A stretch of DNA of 64,000 bases from positions 32,995,603 to 33,059,602 of the forward strand of contig NC_012873.2 of the NCBI RefSeq assembly GCF_000003195.3, written 5' to 3'. The translations under genes were made by a program, and so were the position numbers. The notes below the pieces were generated by a model. It worked only from the letters and a program-made list of their open reading frames with translations. It did not search any database and had not been told where the DNA came from. This DNA is from Sorghum bicolor (Eukaryota; Streptophyta; Magnoliopsida; Poales; Poaceae). Positions within the stretch are counted from its first letter, which is position 1. Each line of letters starts with the position of its first letter. This document shows, in pieces, positions 46,956 through 59,503 of this stretch.

Positions 46956-49375
46956 AGCTCCCCCAAGCATAACCTTTGCTCGTCCCTGAGCAAAGATGAA
47001 CTCAAGAGTTTCTGTAGTGGTTTCATGCCTTAAAGATACACATGCGTTCAAACAAGATCTCATCTCTGGGTTAGGGTAAACTGTTAAGATTTAAACTTAC
47101 TCATATTACCTTCCACCATGGGGCTTGTAACCGTCACTTGTGTCTTGAGCAGTTAAAAGATAGAACGGTCTAGTCAAGCACCATGTCTCTTGTTCTTCGA
47201 TTAACTATAGCTCTGGAGTTTTTGCAGATTTTCAAATAAAACTTAGAGATTCATTGTATGACTCTCTCTAGTCTCTCTTTTGTGGTATTTCTGGATCCTT
47301 ACCAAGGCAGTAATGGTATATGCCTTCTCTCAAAGTATATGGAATTTTTGGTATGAGGCATAGTGGCATTGCCTTCTCTATCACCCTACTCTAATAAGGT
47401 TTTGATATCTGGACTCATAGGTGGGAGACAGCTAATACATACTTACAAGACATTTGTTGCATAGTTAAACCATGGATCCAGAAGATCAAGTCAATAAGTC
47501 AAATCAAGATGTGCATGTGTGGCGAATGAATGGTGTATGGTGATGATGGTGATAACAATGGTGAAAGTCTAATTCTACGTGTGCTCTTTTGAGGGGATAC
47601 ATACCTTCCTTGCTCTTTTGAAACTTTTGGAGAGAATGAGATGCTCTATTTTTTCTTTTTTTTCTTTTCTCTCAGGTGGGTATCTTGTACCCCTAATTCT
47701 ACTGTCAGACCCTTGTCCATTTTTACCTCTCGTCTCACTTTTTTTTCTTTCGAGGTTCCGGGCACTTGCCCCTTTTTATTTCCTCGCATCTTCTCTTTTT
47801 TTCTTTTTTCTAGAGCACTCATTTACTGAAATAATATAGCAAGTGGTAGTAACCAAGATAACTTGAGCATTTATTTCACAGGGGAAAAATAGAAATGTTT
47901 TTGGCTATTCTCTCCCAGATTAGGAGTAGAATATTTTGGGTGGCTTTGGAGATGGAAATGGGTGGATATATGTGGATGCGTACTTCCGGAGTAGAAGCAG
48001 CATGTGTGAGTGAATGTGCAAGTGAATCTTGATTTAACCACATGACAAGCTCCTAAGGGTCTACACAGCTTGACCAGACTCAATGCTCATAAGCAGTAAA
48101 AAGTAAATGTGTGGCTCAAAGTCTAGCAAGCATGTATATATGGCTGTGGTAGGAATTTAAACTCTCATCATACAGGAACTCATCATGCAACATTTTAAAG
48201 ATTTTCAAAGATAAAATTCTCCAGAATTCTAGCATCTCTAGGAATAGATAAACAGCAGCTCAACCTTCCCATATCGTATCTGTTAACATCTTAGACTTTA
48301 GATCAAGTACTCTCCCCACAAGTTCAGGTTTACAGCAAATCTTAATTAATAACAGTCAGGCCTAAACTTGAGAGAGATTTCAATTCTGAGAACTAGTCTT
48401 GGCAGAGACAACTATTCATCATTTCCATCTGAGAGCTTATCATGAGGGTTCATAGCAAACTTTATTTATTTATTTATTTAGCAAACTAAGCAAAGATATA
48501 TATAAGCACAAAATCTTTATTTGGGTTTTTATGATTATGCATCTTTTTATTATTTGAGTAAAATATAAACGTGAGTAGAACACTTAGCTGGATAAGTGGG
48601 GGTGCTCTCCCCCAAGCTGGATTTTGACGTAATTTCTCCTGGTATAGCTAGCAGGTGGCGAAGGTGTATTTAAATGTCGGCAGTACCCTGACAGCGATTA
48701 GGATGTCCACTGCTAGTATTCTTTGATCCTTGAATTCTGTGAAGCTCAAATAGACAACAAAGCTTTGTGGAACTAGTTAAGTGTTAGCACAAATATCTTG
48801 CCTTTATCATGTTGAGCCTCCTCAATAAATGTTACTCTCTTTAGTAGGATCATAAATTTATTTTCGTATTTTTATTTTTATAGGACAGGAATATATTTAT
48901 TTTATTTTTATGCCATCACAGTGAATGTACTTATGAGTTTTATGCCATGAGCATACTCACATGGGGCTTACTATTTTTAACATTTTTATTTTCTTTTCAA
49001 GATGATATGAACCTGATTAACTAAGCAAACTATTTTAAAATAATTGAAAGGAAAAAGATAACTACCAAGTTTACCTCTTGGCAAGGCGTTCGGTGTTTTG
49101 AAGTCCTCTGAACGGGACTCTTCGTTTTCTCAGTCGTCCTGGGATTCACTGGGTGGTGTAGTCGGTGGTTCCGGCGGTGCCTCCTCTTCGTGTATAACTA
49201 TCTTCTCTCTACACACCTGACTCGGTGCTATGGTCTCCTCAGGATAGTTCTGTTCAAGCTGTATGTCTTCAGACCTTACCACTTCTCCTTCGTAGTCTGC
49301 CCATCCATCCTTGATGATTTGCCTCCTCTGGTTTCGGTTGCGTTGTCTTCTTCTTGTCCTGACCTATTTAGAATC
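46956..49375. other. Internal 3' region of element E, no gene seen
   Basis: The stretch has no recognisable coding sequence. It contains a pyrimidine-rich tract (47645-47815, mostly T with C), short TTTA repeats (48464-48480) and a second GCTTGGGGGAG-type purine tract (- strand, near 48608-48621). RT, RNase H and integrase would be expected here in a complete element and are not seen. Confidence 0.5.
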
Positions 49376-49698
49376 TTAAACTATATAGTTAGAATCATTA
49401 AAGTAGTGGCGTACCTTCTCAGAGGGGAAGTGCATGTGGACTTCTCCGGTTCCAATATAGATGATAACTTTGATAGTGTTGAGGAACGATCTTCCAAGAA
49501 TGGTGGGTGGATCATACTCGTCTTCTCCCATGTCAATGACCTGAAAATCATCTGGAGCTGAATGTATGTCGGTTTTAGGGGCATGGTTCCGAATAGGAGT
49601 TGATAGGTGACTGCGGCCATTATGTTGACGCCTGATCCGATGTCGCAAAGCGTCTTCTGTAAGTTGTATCCATTAATGGAGCACTGGATGCTTGGCAT
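49376..49698 (-). pseudogene. Second retropepsin-like domain of element E, frameshifted
   Basis: The first half (QCSINGYNLQKTLCDIGSGVNIM) carries a DIGSG in the place of the DTG-type active site. After a frameshift around 49560 the second half follows (FQVIDMGEDEYDPPTILGRSF). It resembles Athila-lineage protease regions. It lies directly downstream of another protease-like domain. Confidence 0.6.
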
Positions 49699-49713
49699 AC
49701 TTGGGTCGTCCTT

Positions 49714-50220
49714 TTAGGTCAGAAACGGTGACTTAAGTCGACGATCTTGACCTCCTTGAACTGCAGTGATCATCTTAGCTGACTCGGTCCATATTTGCTT
49801 GTTCCTGTTCCTCCTGTTGGTCCTCTTCCTTGGTTCATGTCGGGATTGCTCTGAGATTTGTGTAGTCTTGTTCTTGAAGGAAAACGTCTCCTTCCTTCCC
49901 TTGATGTAGAAACTGATCTTGGCAGCACTAGCGTAGATGACAGCTCCCGAGGTGTTCAGGAATGGCCTCCCTAGGATGACGGGTGCCCTCTCATCAGAAC
50001 CGGTCTCTATCACCACGAAGTCTACTAGGGCGTATAAGGTACCAACTCGGATGCAGAGGTTGTTCAATATTTCCTTTGGGAAACTTAGCGTATGATCTGC
50101 AAGCTGCAAACACATGGTTGTTTCTAATAAAGGATGTGTAAAGAATTTTTCATAGAGTACCCTGGGCATAATGTTGATGCTGGAGCCAAAGTCGCAGAGT
50201 GCTTCTGGGAAGTCCACCAT
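49714..50220 (-). pseudogene. First retropepsin-like domain of element E
   Basis: The 168-codon open stretch contains ALCDFGSSINIMPRVLYEKF at its start, with DFGSS as the active-site equivalent. VDFVVIETGSDERAPVILGR and PFLNTSGAVIYAS mark the end of the fold. A basic tail follows (RKRTNRRNRNK). It is a degraded aspartic protease of Athila type. Confidence 0.65.
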
Positions 50221-50278
50221 GCCGATGGAGATTGGGATGACGGGGCGTCCTATATTGCCTCTCTAAGTAGTGAGGCCT

Positions 50279-50476
50279 CTATTGATTCCAACCTTGGTTT
50301 TGTTGAGGACGGTTGTAGTAGTAGTAGTAGTTGTTGTTGTTGTTGTTGTTGATGTAGTTTACATCCTCAAGCATCTCAGGGCAGTGATTGCCTGAGTGTC
50401 CAGTATCTCCAGTGTGTGTACTCGTAGATCCAAGTTCTTCACTTGGTGGAGTCTGGGAGTTGTAGAACTCCGTCAT
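50279..50476 (-). pseudogene. Gag tail of element E with Asn/Tyr homopolymers
   Basis: The frame reads MTEFYNSQ... and then an Asn run followed by a Tyr run, ending NRPQQNQGWNQ, a motif like the Athila gag C-terminus. The homopolymers come from a trinucleotide microsatellite at 50311-50353 (GTA then GTT units). Confidence 0.5.
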
Positions 50477-52132
50477 ATTTTGCTCGAAGTGTACCTGCTC
50501 ATAGAGACAAGGCAGAGATCAAGTGCATGGGCCCTGTTGGTGGAAAACACCAACAGAACCAAAAGTGTATTTGTTCTTCTCTAACCTTAAGCACAGCGAG
50601 CAAGACAAAGTTGATGGATAATAAGATCATGAGTGTAGCATGTAAAACATTTGTCAGATCAGATCACTCAACCTAATGGAAAGATAATCTATCTATACTT
50701 TTATATATATATATATATATATCTTCCAAAGATTGCATGTGCAACATTTTAGTTCATATGATTAGGAGTGTGGGATCACAAAGGTGGAAGGACTAAACAT
50801 GTTGAATCGATTGGGTTGGTTAATCTTATAGTTGTAAATCATACATGTTTGTCTCTTTTATTCATGTGAACGCCAGAACTAAGGAGAAGCTTATAGAAGT
50901 GATAGTCGAGTACCTTAAGATGTTACCTTACTTGAAGAGTGATGGTACAGTATCACCTTGTGGAAGCTTTCTTTTCTCAGTGGTTGTGCATCGTGTTTGT
51001 GGCACCCTCCATGGATCATCTCTTGTGAGCTATGCCTTCCTTGTGTAAATTGTTAAACTTCATGTGTCTCTCTCTTTGTCTCCAATGTGAGTTTATCTCA
51101 GGACTTCCGAGGTCGATATTGAAAACTTTCCTGCAGGGGTTAGTCCAACAAAATATCCAATATCTACTATAGCATACTATCGGCTAAAAAATCAACCTAG
51201 ACACCATGTCTAATTTGATTTAGAAGGGCATTTTAACCTAAGCACCATGCTTAATTTAAAATCCCTTGGAAGTAAGATCATCAGCCCTAAACTAAGCACC
51301 ATGCTTAATTAAGAGATAAATGAAACTACTCCAAGCCTAGACATATAATAAAGCAAATAAAGGTAGCATGAGAGCGTTTATAGAGATCTACTCAAGTGGA
51401 GATGAAGTAGTGTGATTAGTATTTAACAAATTGAGCATGTCTCAAAGGTAGGGACAACCAACATAGCAACATGGCAAAGGATGTTTTTATGTAAAGTACT
51501 CCCCCAAGCTTGAATTTTGCAAAATTCAAGTTTGAATGAATTTAATTCAATGTTGCATGATGATTGGTTGGACATACCTTATGCTTGTCATTCATCTGAT
51601 CTTCTTTCTCCAATCCTGAAAATGTTAGTGACAAGAATACCGGAAGGAATTTTTTTTACAATTATCCTTATATGCTCAATACACAAGGTAATGTTGCAAA
51701 TAATTAAAAGCTCATGTTACAATCTGATCAGTGCTTGTTTTACGATACTAAGCTTGTCCTTGGGAAACCATCAATTTATGTCAGCGAAGTGGTTTCCCCT
51801 CCAACGCTGACCTATATCAAGATCAACTCAACGAGATCTGCGATATTTAATATAGACGTATGCATCAACAGCCGCCCTTTTAAAGTTTTTATAAATAGAA
51901 AGGATGAGGGCATTGGAGATCTCGAATGTGGTGATGTTGGAGAGACCAATGGATTGTGAAGATATTGCATATGAGCAAGGAGTAAATGAAGTGGCTATGA
52001 AATAAATTCCATGCTCATTAATGCTTAGAGTGAAATCCATGTGGTATGGTGAAAATGGTAAGGTGAGTGTGGTAAAAAAGGAAAAGAAAAAGGATACACG
52101 GACGACTTGGTTCGAAACTAGCAAAGCTACCG
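50477..52132. other. Internal 5' region of element E, no gene seen
   Basis: Much of gag should lie here, but only short, unrelated ORFs are present. A TA-dinucleotide tract lies at 50699-50722. A third CTCCCCCAAGCTTG purine/pyrimidine motif is at 51501-51514. No primer-binding site was recognised beside the LTR. Confidence 0.45.
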
Positions 52133-53400
52133 TTAAACGCAAACAGAAAAATCCGCAAGCGCACGGATACCGATGTAGCCTTCACCCGGGAGTATTCCAG
52201 AGTATCGATTTTCCATAGAGAACGTGAGCGTACTAATTAAGATCCAAGATCGCCCAAGGATAACTATATAATTATTTTTGGTGGGAAGAGAGGAAGTTTC
52301 CTGAGAGTTCTCTAGTTGATCTAAGAATCAAGAATTACTTCAAGATTATCTATATCGGGACATCAGAGCACTAACCACAGAAAGAGATGAGAAGGGGGCT
52401 AGGAAGGTCTGACTACGGTCCTACAAACACCGATCCGAACGAGGTGGAATACGTCGATCGTTAGGGCTGTCACTACCCTAAGGCTACCACAACAATCCGT
52501 AGGATTGGGTGCAATTCCAGGTAATTGCAAGACTAAACACCACGTCTAATCTATTAATTACTACTCTAGCCTTATAAAGACTAGAGCACTTGATGCAAGC
52601 GGGAATCCAATAAATAACTTGAATGTAAATAAAAGTAATTCAAGAACTCAGAAATTATGAATTGAAGAACCTGGAGAACGATGAAGAACGAACCAGTTGC
52701 TGCAAAAGTACAATGTTGAGGAAGATCCGACAGATCCGGCTCCTCCTCCGCTCTCCTCTTCTCTCTCCCTATTTTCTAGATTACAGCGAGAACTAACTAG
52801 AACTAGAACTAGAAGAACTAGAACTAGAACTAGATGAACTAGAACTAGAACTAGATGAACTAGAGGTAGAACTAGAAGAACTAGAGGGATCCCCTCTACT
52901 TGGATGAAGAATTGAAGCCCTAACTTTGATTCTGTAGAAGAGGTATGATCTCCAGGGGCTAGGGGGTCTGGTTTTATATTCCCTTCAAGTGAATATGGGC
53001 CATTGGATCAAACCGACATTGATTGAATGGTTATCCTTGATCCTTTAGGTCGGTGGAGCAATATCTCGAAAGAGAGTCCTGATTGGACTCTATGTGAGGG
53101 CGGGCGCCCAGGAGAGGAGGGTGGGCGCCCTGTCCCTGTGTCCTCTCGGCTTCCCGTTCGTTCCCGTGGCTTCTAGAGTCTTCTAGATGATAAAAAATTG
53201 CGCGGCACGTTAATATCTCTATGTAAACCCGACGTGTGGGTCTTTCTTCCGTATTTCCTGACAACCCCCTGCAGAAATAGACAAACACCAAAACTCATGG
53301 AATTCTGTCAGCTAAAACCCTAAGTATGGGTGTTGATTGCATATAGGTCCTTTTCCATGATTAGTTGATGGTTAAATGTGAGCATTAAGGACTGTCAACA
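52133..53400 (-). repeat. 5' LTR of element E
   Basis: It aligns with 45703-46955. Its inner end is altered: the last 11 bp of the LTR (TGTTGGGTATT in plus orientation) are replaced by unrelated sequence. The minisatellite (about 52790-52885) and the doubled GGGCGGGCGCCC-type motif (53097-53130) are present. Confidence 0.85.
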
Positions 53401-55837
53401 TCAACTTGGTGGAATAATCAGTGGCAACCAAGATAAACTTATGCCCCTTGCTTGATGGTGGGTAAATCTGGCCGATTAGATCAATAGCCCATCCACGGAA
53501 CCGCCAAGGTTTAATAATGGGATTCATGGCCGATGCGGGCGCTCTTTGAACATTACCAAATTTCTGACATCCCTTGAAATATTTAAAACAATCTTCAAGT
53601 ATATTTGGCCAATAATACCCGTTCCTCCTAATCACCCATTTCATCTTAAAAGCCGACTGATGTGCTCCACACACTCCTTCATGGATTTCCCCCATCAAAC
53701 TCTTAGCTTCATCATCACTCAAGCACTTAAGAAGAATTCCATCAATTGTTCGATAATACAATTCATCTTCGAGGAGCACATATTTGGTAGCTTGAAACCG
53801 AACACGCCTCTCAACCCTCTTAGATGGATCCTTTAAATAATCAATGATTTCTTTTGTCCAATCATCGGCACTAATTGTCGATATTGTATCTAATATGGGC
53901 TGATATCCCGAGGCATGTTGAGCCAACCGATTAGCCTCCTCATTATGCAATCGAGGAACATGCTCTAATCGGAAATCTTTGAATTCCTTTAACAGTTGCA
54001 TACTCTTTTCGTAATACGTTATTAAAACTTCACTTCGGCATTCATAACTTCTAGCTAATTGATTTATAACTATCATAGAATCCCCGAAGATTTCAACGGC
54101 ATCAGCATGAACTTCTTTTAACAATTCCAATCCCTTGATTAAAGCTTGATACTCGGCTTGATTATTTGTTGACGTGGTAACAATCGGCAAAGAGAACTCA
54201 TACTTCCTTCCCTGAGGGGAAATCAACACTATGCCGATTCCTGCCCCCCGGTCACAAGTGGATCCATCAAAGAAGAGCGTCCAAGGTACAATTTCCAAAG
54301 CCTTCACCGTACCGCGATGTTGAGTCACAAAATCGGCCATAATCTGCCCTTTAACCGCCTTAGCCGATTCGTACCGCAGATCGAATTCCGACAGTGCCAA
54401 GATCCACTTACCGATTCTGCCACTCATAATCGGCATAGATAGCATATATCGGACCACGTCATCTTTGCATATAACAGTGCATTCAGCCGATAACAAATAG
54501 TGCCTCAACTTAATACATGAGAAATACAGGCATAAACATAATTTTTCAATGGCCGAATACCTGGTCTCAGCATCAATCAATCTTCTGCTTAAATAGTAAA
54601 TTACACGCTCCTTCCCTTCAAATTCTTGAATCAAAGCCGAACCGATGACCATCCCATCGGTAGACAAATATAATCTGAAAGGCTTTCCTTGCTGAGGTGG
54701 AATCAAAACTGGAGGATTTATCAAGTAATTCTTGATTTCATCTAAAGCCAATTGTTGCTCTTTCCCCCATATGAACTCTTGATCGGCTTTCAATTTAAGT
54801 AAAGGACTGAAAGCACGAATTTTACCACACAAATTAGATATAAACCGCCTGATTAAATTTACCTTGCCGATCAAGGATTGGAGCTCAGTCTTGTTGGTAG
54901 GGGCAACAATTTTGTTGATAGCATCAATAGATCGTCTACTAATTTCAATTCCTCTCTGATGCACCATGAAACCAAGAAACTGCCCTGCCGATACACCAAA
55001 TGCACACTTATTAGGATTCATCTTTAAACCATGTTTCCTTGTCCATTCCAACACCTTTCGCAAATCGGCAAGATGCTTTGTGAAATCTCCAGACTAAACC
55101 ACCACATCATCAATATAAATTTCCACCAGCTTGCCGATGAACTCATGAAAGATAAAATTCATAGCCCTCTAGTAAGTAGCACCAGCATTTTTCAAACCAA
55201 AGGTCATAACTATCCATTCAAACAACCCAACATGACTAGAACACCTAAATGCAGTCTTTGGAATATCTTCTTCAGCCATGAATATTTGATTATATCCTGC
55301 ATTGCCATCTATAAATCTTATGATCCGATGCCCAGCCGCAGCATCAACTAGTAGATCGGCAACTGGCATTAGGTAACCATCCATCGGCGTAGCTTTATTA
55401 AGATTCCTGAAATCAATGCAAACCCGAAGCTTCCCATTTTTCTTGTAAATAGGAACAACATTAGAAATCCACTCGGCATACCGACATTGCCGAATAAATT
55501 TAGCCTCGATAAGTTTGGTTATTTCGGCCTTAATATCGGGAAGAATATTAGGATTACATCGGCGAGCTGGCTGTTGATATGGCCGAAATCCAGACTTGAT
55601 GGGTAGCCGATGTTCAACAATCGATCGGTCTAAACCAGGCATCTCAGTATAATCCCAAGCAAAGCAATCTTTATATTCCTTTAACAAATCGGTTAACTGC
55701 TGCTTACACTCAGAATTTAACTTAGTTCTAATAAAAGTAAGTCTAGGCTTATCACCACTACCTATATCTACCTCTACCAAATCATCAGCCGATGTGAACC
55801 CCTGGCCTAATTTTCCATCATCGGTGAACCTATCCAT
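53401..55837 (-). pseudogene. RT, dual RNase H and integrase N-terminus of element B
   Basis: It opens at ATG 55837, which overlaps the protease stop as TAATG. RT motifs are CIDFRNLNKATP, FIDGNAGYNQIF and the catalytic YIDDVVV. A gypsy RNase H (LYLSTDGMVIG) and an archaeal-type RNase H (LFFDGSTCDRG, NNQAEYQ, FGDSMIVI) follow, then the integrase zinc finger and first Asp (AIDLIGQI). TAG occurs at 55166-55168 and 55094-55096. Compared with A, three residues are missing at the zinc finger (CQKFG instead of CQGCQKFG). Element E interrupts after TDYSTK. Confidence 0.9.
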
Positions 55838-56319
55838 TAAAACTCCTCATCAGAACCGACTGCTTGGATCGGTGGAATTTCATAATCAGCAACTTTGAGG
55901 AAATCCTTCTCCCAAATTTTTCCTGAGATACACCTAGTCCTTTCATAAGTGTCCGCCTCAGCCGATGCAATGACATAAGAAGAATCCCCCGGAACAATCT
56001 CAATCTTGTCACCTACCCACTGAACCAAGCACTGGTGCATTGTAGACGGGATGCAACAGTTGGCATGAATCCAATCTCTCCCTAGCAGCAAATTATAAGC
56101 ACCTTTTCCACTGATCACGAAGAAAGTTGTCAGCAAGGTTTTGCTACCGATGGTAAACTCGACACATATTGCCCCCTTAACTAGAGACACATTTCCTTCA
56201 AAGTCTTTTAGCATCATATCGGTCCTGGTCAAATCTTGATCTCCTTTCTCAAGTTTCCGATAGACTGCATATGGCATGATATTAATAGCAGCCCCACCAT
56301 CAACTAATATCTTGGTCAT
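55837..56319 (-). pseudogene. Protease of element B
   Basis: The retropepsin-like domain has the active-site motif DGGAAINIM and a later LLLGRDWIH. It processes the polyprotein in the intact family. Gag lies upstream in another frame after a shift near 56440 and a TAA near 56370. Its stop TAA (55839-55837) overlaps the ATG of RT. Confidence 0.85.
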
Positions 56320-56426
56320 CGGCTGACCATCAGCTCTTCCTTTGACGAACAGAGCTTTAAGATGCTTCCTTTAATTATCGGCAGGCTTTTCAAAGATAGC
56401 TGTCATTGGATCTAGAGCCAACTGAG

Positions 56427-59400
56427 CTATCTGGTCGAAAAATCTAGTTCCTCATCATCACTTGATGGCACAAGGAACTCCATCGGCAATATAAATACCA
56501 TGTTAACATCTGCCGATGGCCCTTTTCCCTTAGGATCCGGTTGTCGCTGATACCCAGACTGGCCAAAGTTCTCGCCGTTGCTTAGCTCTTCTCGTCTTTC
56601 GCACTGCAGTCTCCTTTTCTGTGTCCTAGTCAATCCCTCCGGACACCATGGAGGAAGTTGTGGCTGCCTTGCCGATGGGCGACGGCTTTCCCTTGACTCC
56701 ATCCGATAAGTATTAGCGTCCCTACAAAATATGAACTCATCAGGAACTCGTGCATTGGCCATCTCTTCAAGCTCTTCCTGGTTCCTGGGAAAATATTCAA
56801 CTCTATCACCAAGCCTATCATGTACACTAAGTCTGCCCCCCAGCCGATCATGAACTAACGCTCTTCCTCTAATCGGCCCATTAAATCGCCGATCATCATC
56901 TTGATAGCGCCGATCGGATCTGTCATATCGATCATAACCATTGCATTCAGGGCAATCTCTAATGGTGGGTAATTTAATGTTCTGCTCCCAGCAATGGATA
57001 AAGAACGAGCAGTTCCAATGATCCTTGTGCTGATTCCACTCCTGTCGGCATCTTTCTTCCTCCCGACGATAACCCTCCTGCTGGCGTCGATACCGATCCT
57101 CATGTTGCTGCCAAGTCTCCCGATGCCTTCTATGAGTTATTACAATACCAGATCGGGGAGGCCTTCCTAAGCTATTTCCTTCATGGATCAAACCCTTTCC
57201 TTTGGCATCCGTAGCAGTAATTTGATGCTGGGGATCTACCGATGCACTTCTTTCAGCTGCTTCCGACGTCAAGACCTTGGTCTTTCCCTTGGCATCCAAC
57301 ATATTTGTTAAGAAAGGATGTTGGTCGATTTTCATCGGCCTCCGAGCTTTGGAATTATCAAACTTGATTCTCCTAGATTCTATAGCCGATTGCAGCTGTT
57401 GCCTAAAAACCTTGCACTCATTGGTGCTGTGAGAGGTTGCATTATGCCACTTGCAGTATTTCATCTTCTTTAATTCTTCAGCTGATGGAATCACATGATT
57501 AGGCGACAATTTGATTTGCCCTTCCTGAAGTACAAAGTCAAATATCCTATCGGCCTTAGTAATGTCAAATGCAAACTTTTCGAGCTCTTTATGCCCCAAA
57601 GGGCAAGACATCGGCTTTTTGTTCTTCACCCATTCTGCTAAGCCGATGACTGGCTCCTCATTAGAATCTGAGCTTGCTACTTCATCAACAAATGATACCT
57701 TTTTGTTCAATGCTCTTTTGGGTTCAAAAGGCTTAATATCTTGGTCAGAAATCCTTTGCACCAAGTGACTCAGACTTTCGAACTCTTGAGAAGTGTACTT
57801 GTCTCTGATATGTGGCAACAGCCCCTGAAAAGCCAAATCGGCAAGCTGCTGATCATCCAGAACCAGGCTATAACATTTATTCTTGACTTCCCATAACCTC
57901 TGCACAAAGCTTTCAACTGATTCATCGTTACGTTGCCTCAACCTGACTAAATCGGTGATCTTCTTCTCATGAACTCCAGAAAAGAAGTATGTGTGGAATT
58001 GCTTCTCCAGATCAGCCCAAGTAATCACTGAGTTTGGAGGTAAAGTTATGAACCAGGTAAAAGCCGATCCAGACAAGGATGATGAAAACAAATGAACCAT
58101 TAACTCGTCTCTGTTAGCAGCTTCTCCACATTGAATGATGAACCTGTTGATATGCTCCATGGTCGATGTATCATCCTGTCCAGAAAACTTAGTGAAATCT
58201 GGTACCTTGTACCGATTTGGAAGTGGGATCAAATCATATGTAGGAGGATACGGTGTCCGATAAGAGTAAGTGTTGACTTTAGGTTTTATCCCAGATTGGT
58301 TCCTCATCACTTCAGCTATCTTATCGGCCCAATAAGCATCGGCATCTTGCCGATGAGGTGGTTGCGGATCTGGCACTTGTTGATATGCTTCCACGTGTCT
58401 CTGAGGTGCACGATCTGCATTGAACATGGGGTTCATCGTCTGACCACCAATTTGCTGACCAAGATTCATCGGCTGGTTGGCCAACCCTTGATTTTGGAAC
58501 CCAGGCTGGATCTGGCCTTGTTGAAACCCTGGAGCCTGATGATTCTGTTGAGGCATCTGTGGAAAGACTAACTGCCCAGTCCATCCACTGTTAGCATTCA
58601 TCGGCATAAACCCTGCCGATGGCTAGAAATTAGGCATCATCATTGAATTGACATACCCTGGTTGTGTCATAAACCTCTGCTGCGTCGGCATTGAATCTGC
58701 TGATGCGTTAGGCATCTAGAACGTTGGAGCTTGAGAATTCCAAGTGTAAGGTCTTGCAGTAGTAGTTGTAGTATACTGGGGACTCTGATTCATCGGCAGA
58801 TTTGGAGGTGCCGATGCCATAGGAGCCTTGCCTCTAATGTCAGCCGTTTGAGATGTGCCAGGCGTCTTCAACATCATCTCTGGGGGCATACCATAACCCC
58901 ACCAGTTGGGAGGAACAGATCCCGACATTGCCGATGCTAATAGATCTGTGGCAAGCTTGATTTGCTCATCTGAAGTTGATGGATTGGTTGTCATCGGCGT
59001 ACATTGCACATTAGTGAGCCCTAATGTGCTTGGAGGAGAAGTAACCTCTATACCCGCAGCGGCTGTAGCAGCCGATGGAGCTGTAACCACTGGTGATCCC
59101 GGCTGATGATGGGCAGGGCCCACATAATTGGGTGGCAACTGTCCTTCTTTGAAAATTCTAGCCACAGCATTGAAAACCATGTTGGACAGCACACCAACTT
59201 GATTGATCAAGGCACGGTTAATAGCATTGTCAACCATGTCTTGAAGTTTACCAGGATTGGCTTCAAAAGTAATCTGCCGAGGTGCCGGCAATGCTTCCTT
59301 CTGGATCACCTCGCCACTCCTGTTGATGCTGAAGGATTTCAAACATTGCTGCTTGTAGTCCTCCATGGCTTTTGCAATAGCTTGCTTTTGCTCATCTCTG

Positions 59401-59456
59401 AGATTGGCTTCCATCATAGGGATGACGTTCTCCAGATCGAACTCGGTATTCGCCAT
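56427..59456 (-). pseudogene. Gag of element B
   Basis: The likely start is ATG 59456 (MANTEFDLENV), just inside the primer-binding region. Upstream codons would run through the LTR. The frame is open to 56427 except for TAG near 58713 and 58622. A Pro/Gln-rich stretch (58600-58380) precedes the gag domain (ADKIAEVMRNQSG, TMEHINRFIIQCGEA, AFTWFITLPPNSVITWADLE). A zinc-knuckle-like CKWHNATSHSTNEC follows, then an Arg-rich segment near 57050-56850. Capsid formation and RNA packaging are the family roles. Confidence 0.85.
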
Positions 59457-59478
59457 GTCGATCTTGATCTTTAATCTT

Positions 59479-59500
59479 GTCCCACCAGGCGTGCCAAAAG
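59479..59500 (-). other. Candidate primer-binding site of element B
   Basis: Just inside the 5' LTR the - strand reads TTTTGGCACGCCTGGTGGG. The TGGCACGCC start looks like a tRNA 3'-end complement, but the tRNA was not identified. Confidence 0.4.
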
Positions 59501-59503
59501 ATG

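Larger units (their letters stand above)
45692..53400 (-). mobile_element. Element E: Athila-like LTR element lacking recognisable RT and integrase, nested in B
   Basis: Two LTRs of about 1.26 kb flank a 5.2-kb internal region that retains only a gag tail and two protease-like domains on the - strand. The insertion splits B's integrase between the LVATDYSTK and KKVTSANM coding parts. Flanking pentamers are CCCAC (45687-45691) and TCAAC (53401-53405), an imperfect duplication. Athila assignment rests on the protease and gag resemblance (from memory) and is moderate. Confidence 0.75.

Noticed and set aside
47579..47839. Phe/Leu-rich ORF in element E
   Set aside because: It is the translation of a T-rich pyrimidine tract, not a membrane protein gene.
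50279..50476. Asn/Tyr homopolymer as a prion-like domain
   Set aside because: The runs are encoded by a GTA/GTT microsatellite inside a decayed gag and are best seen as repeat expansion.
51517..52218. Short + strand ORFs in the 5' internal part of E
   Set aside because: No resemblance to gag or pol, opposite to the element's coding strand and not shared with any other copy in the window.
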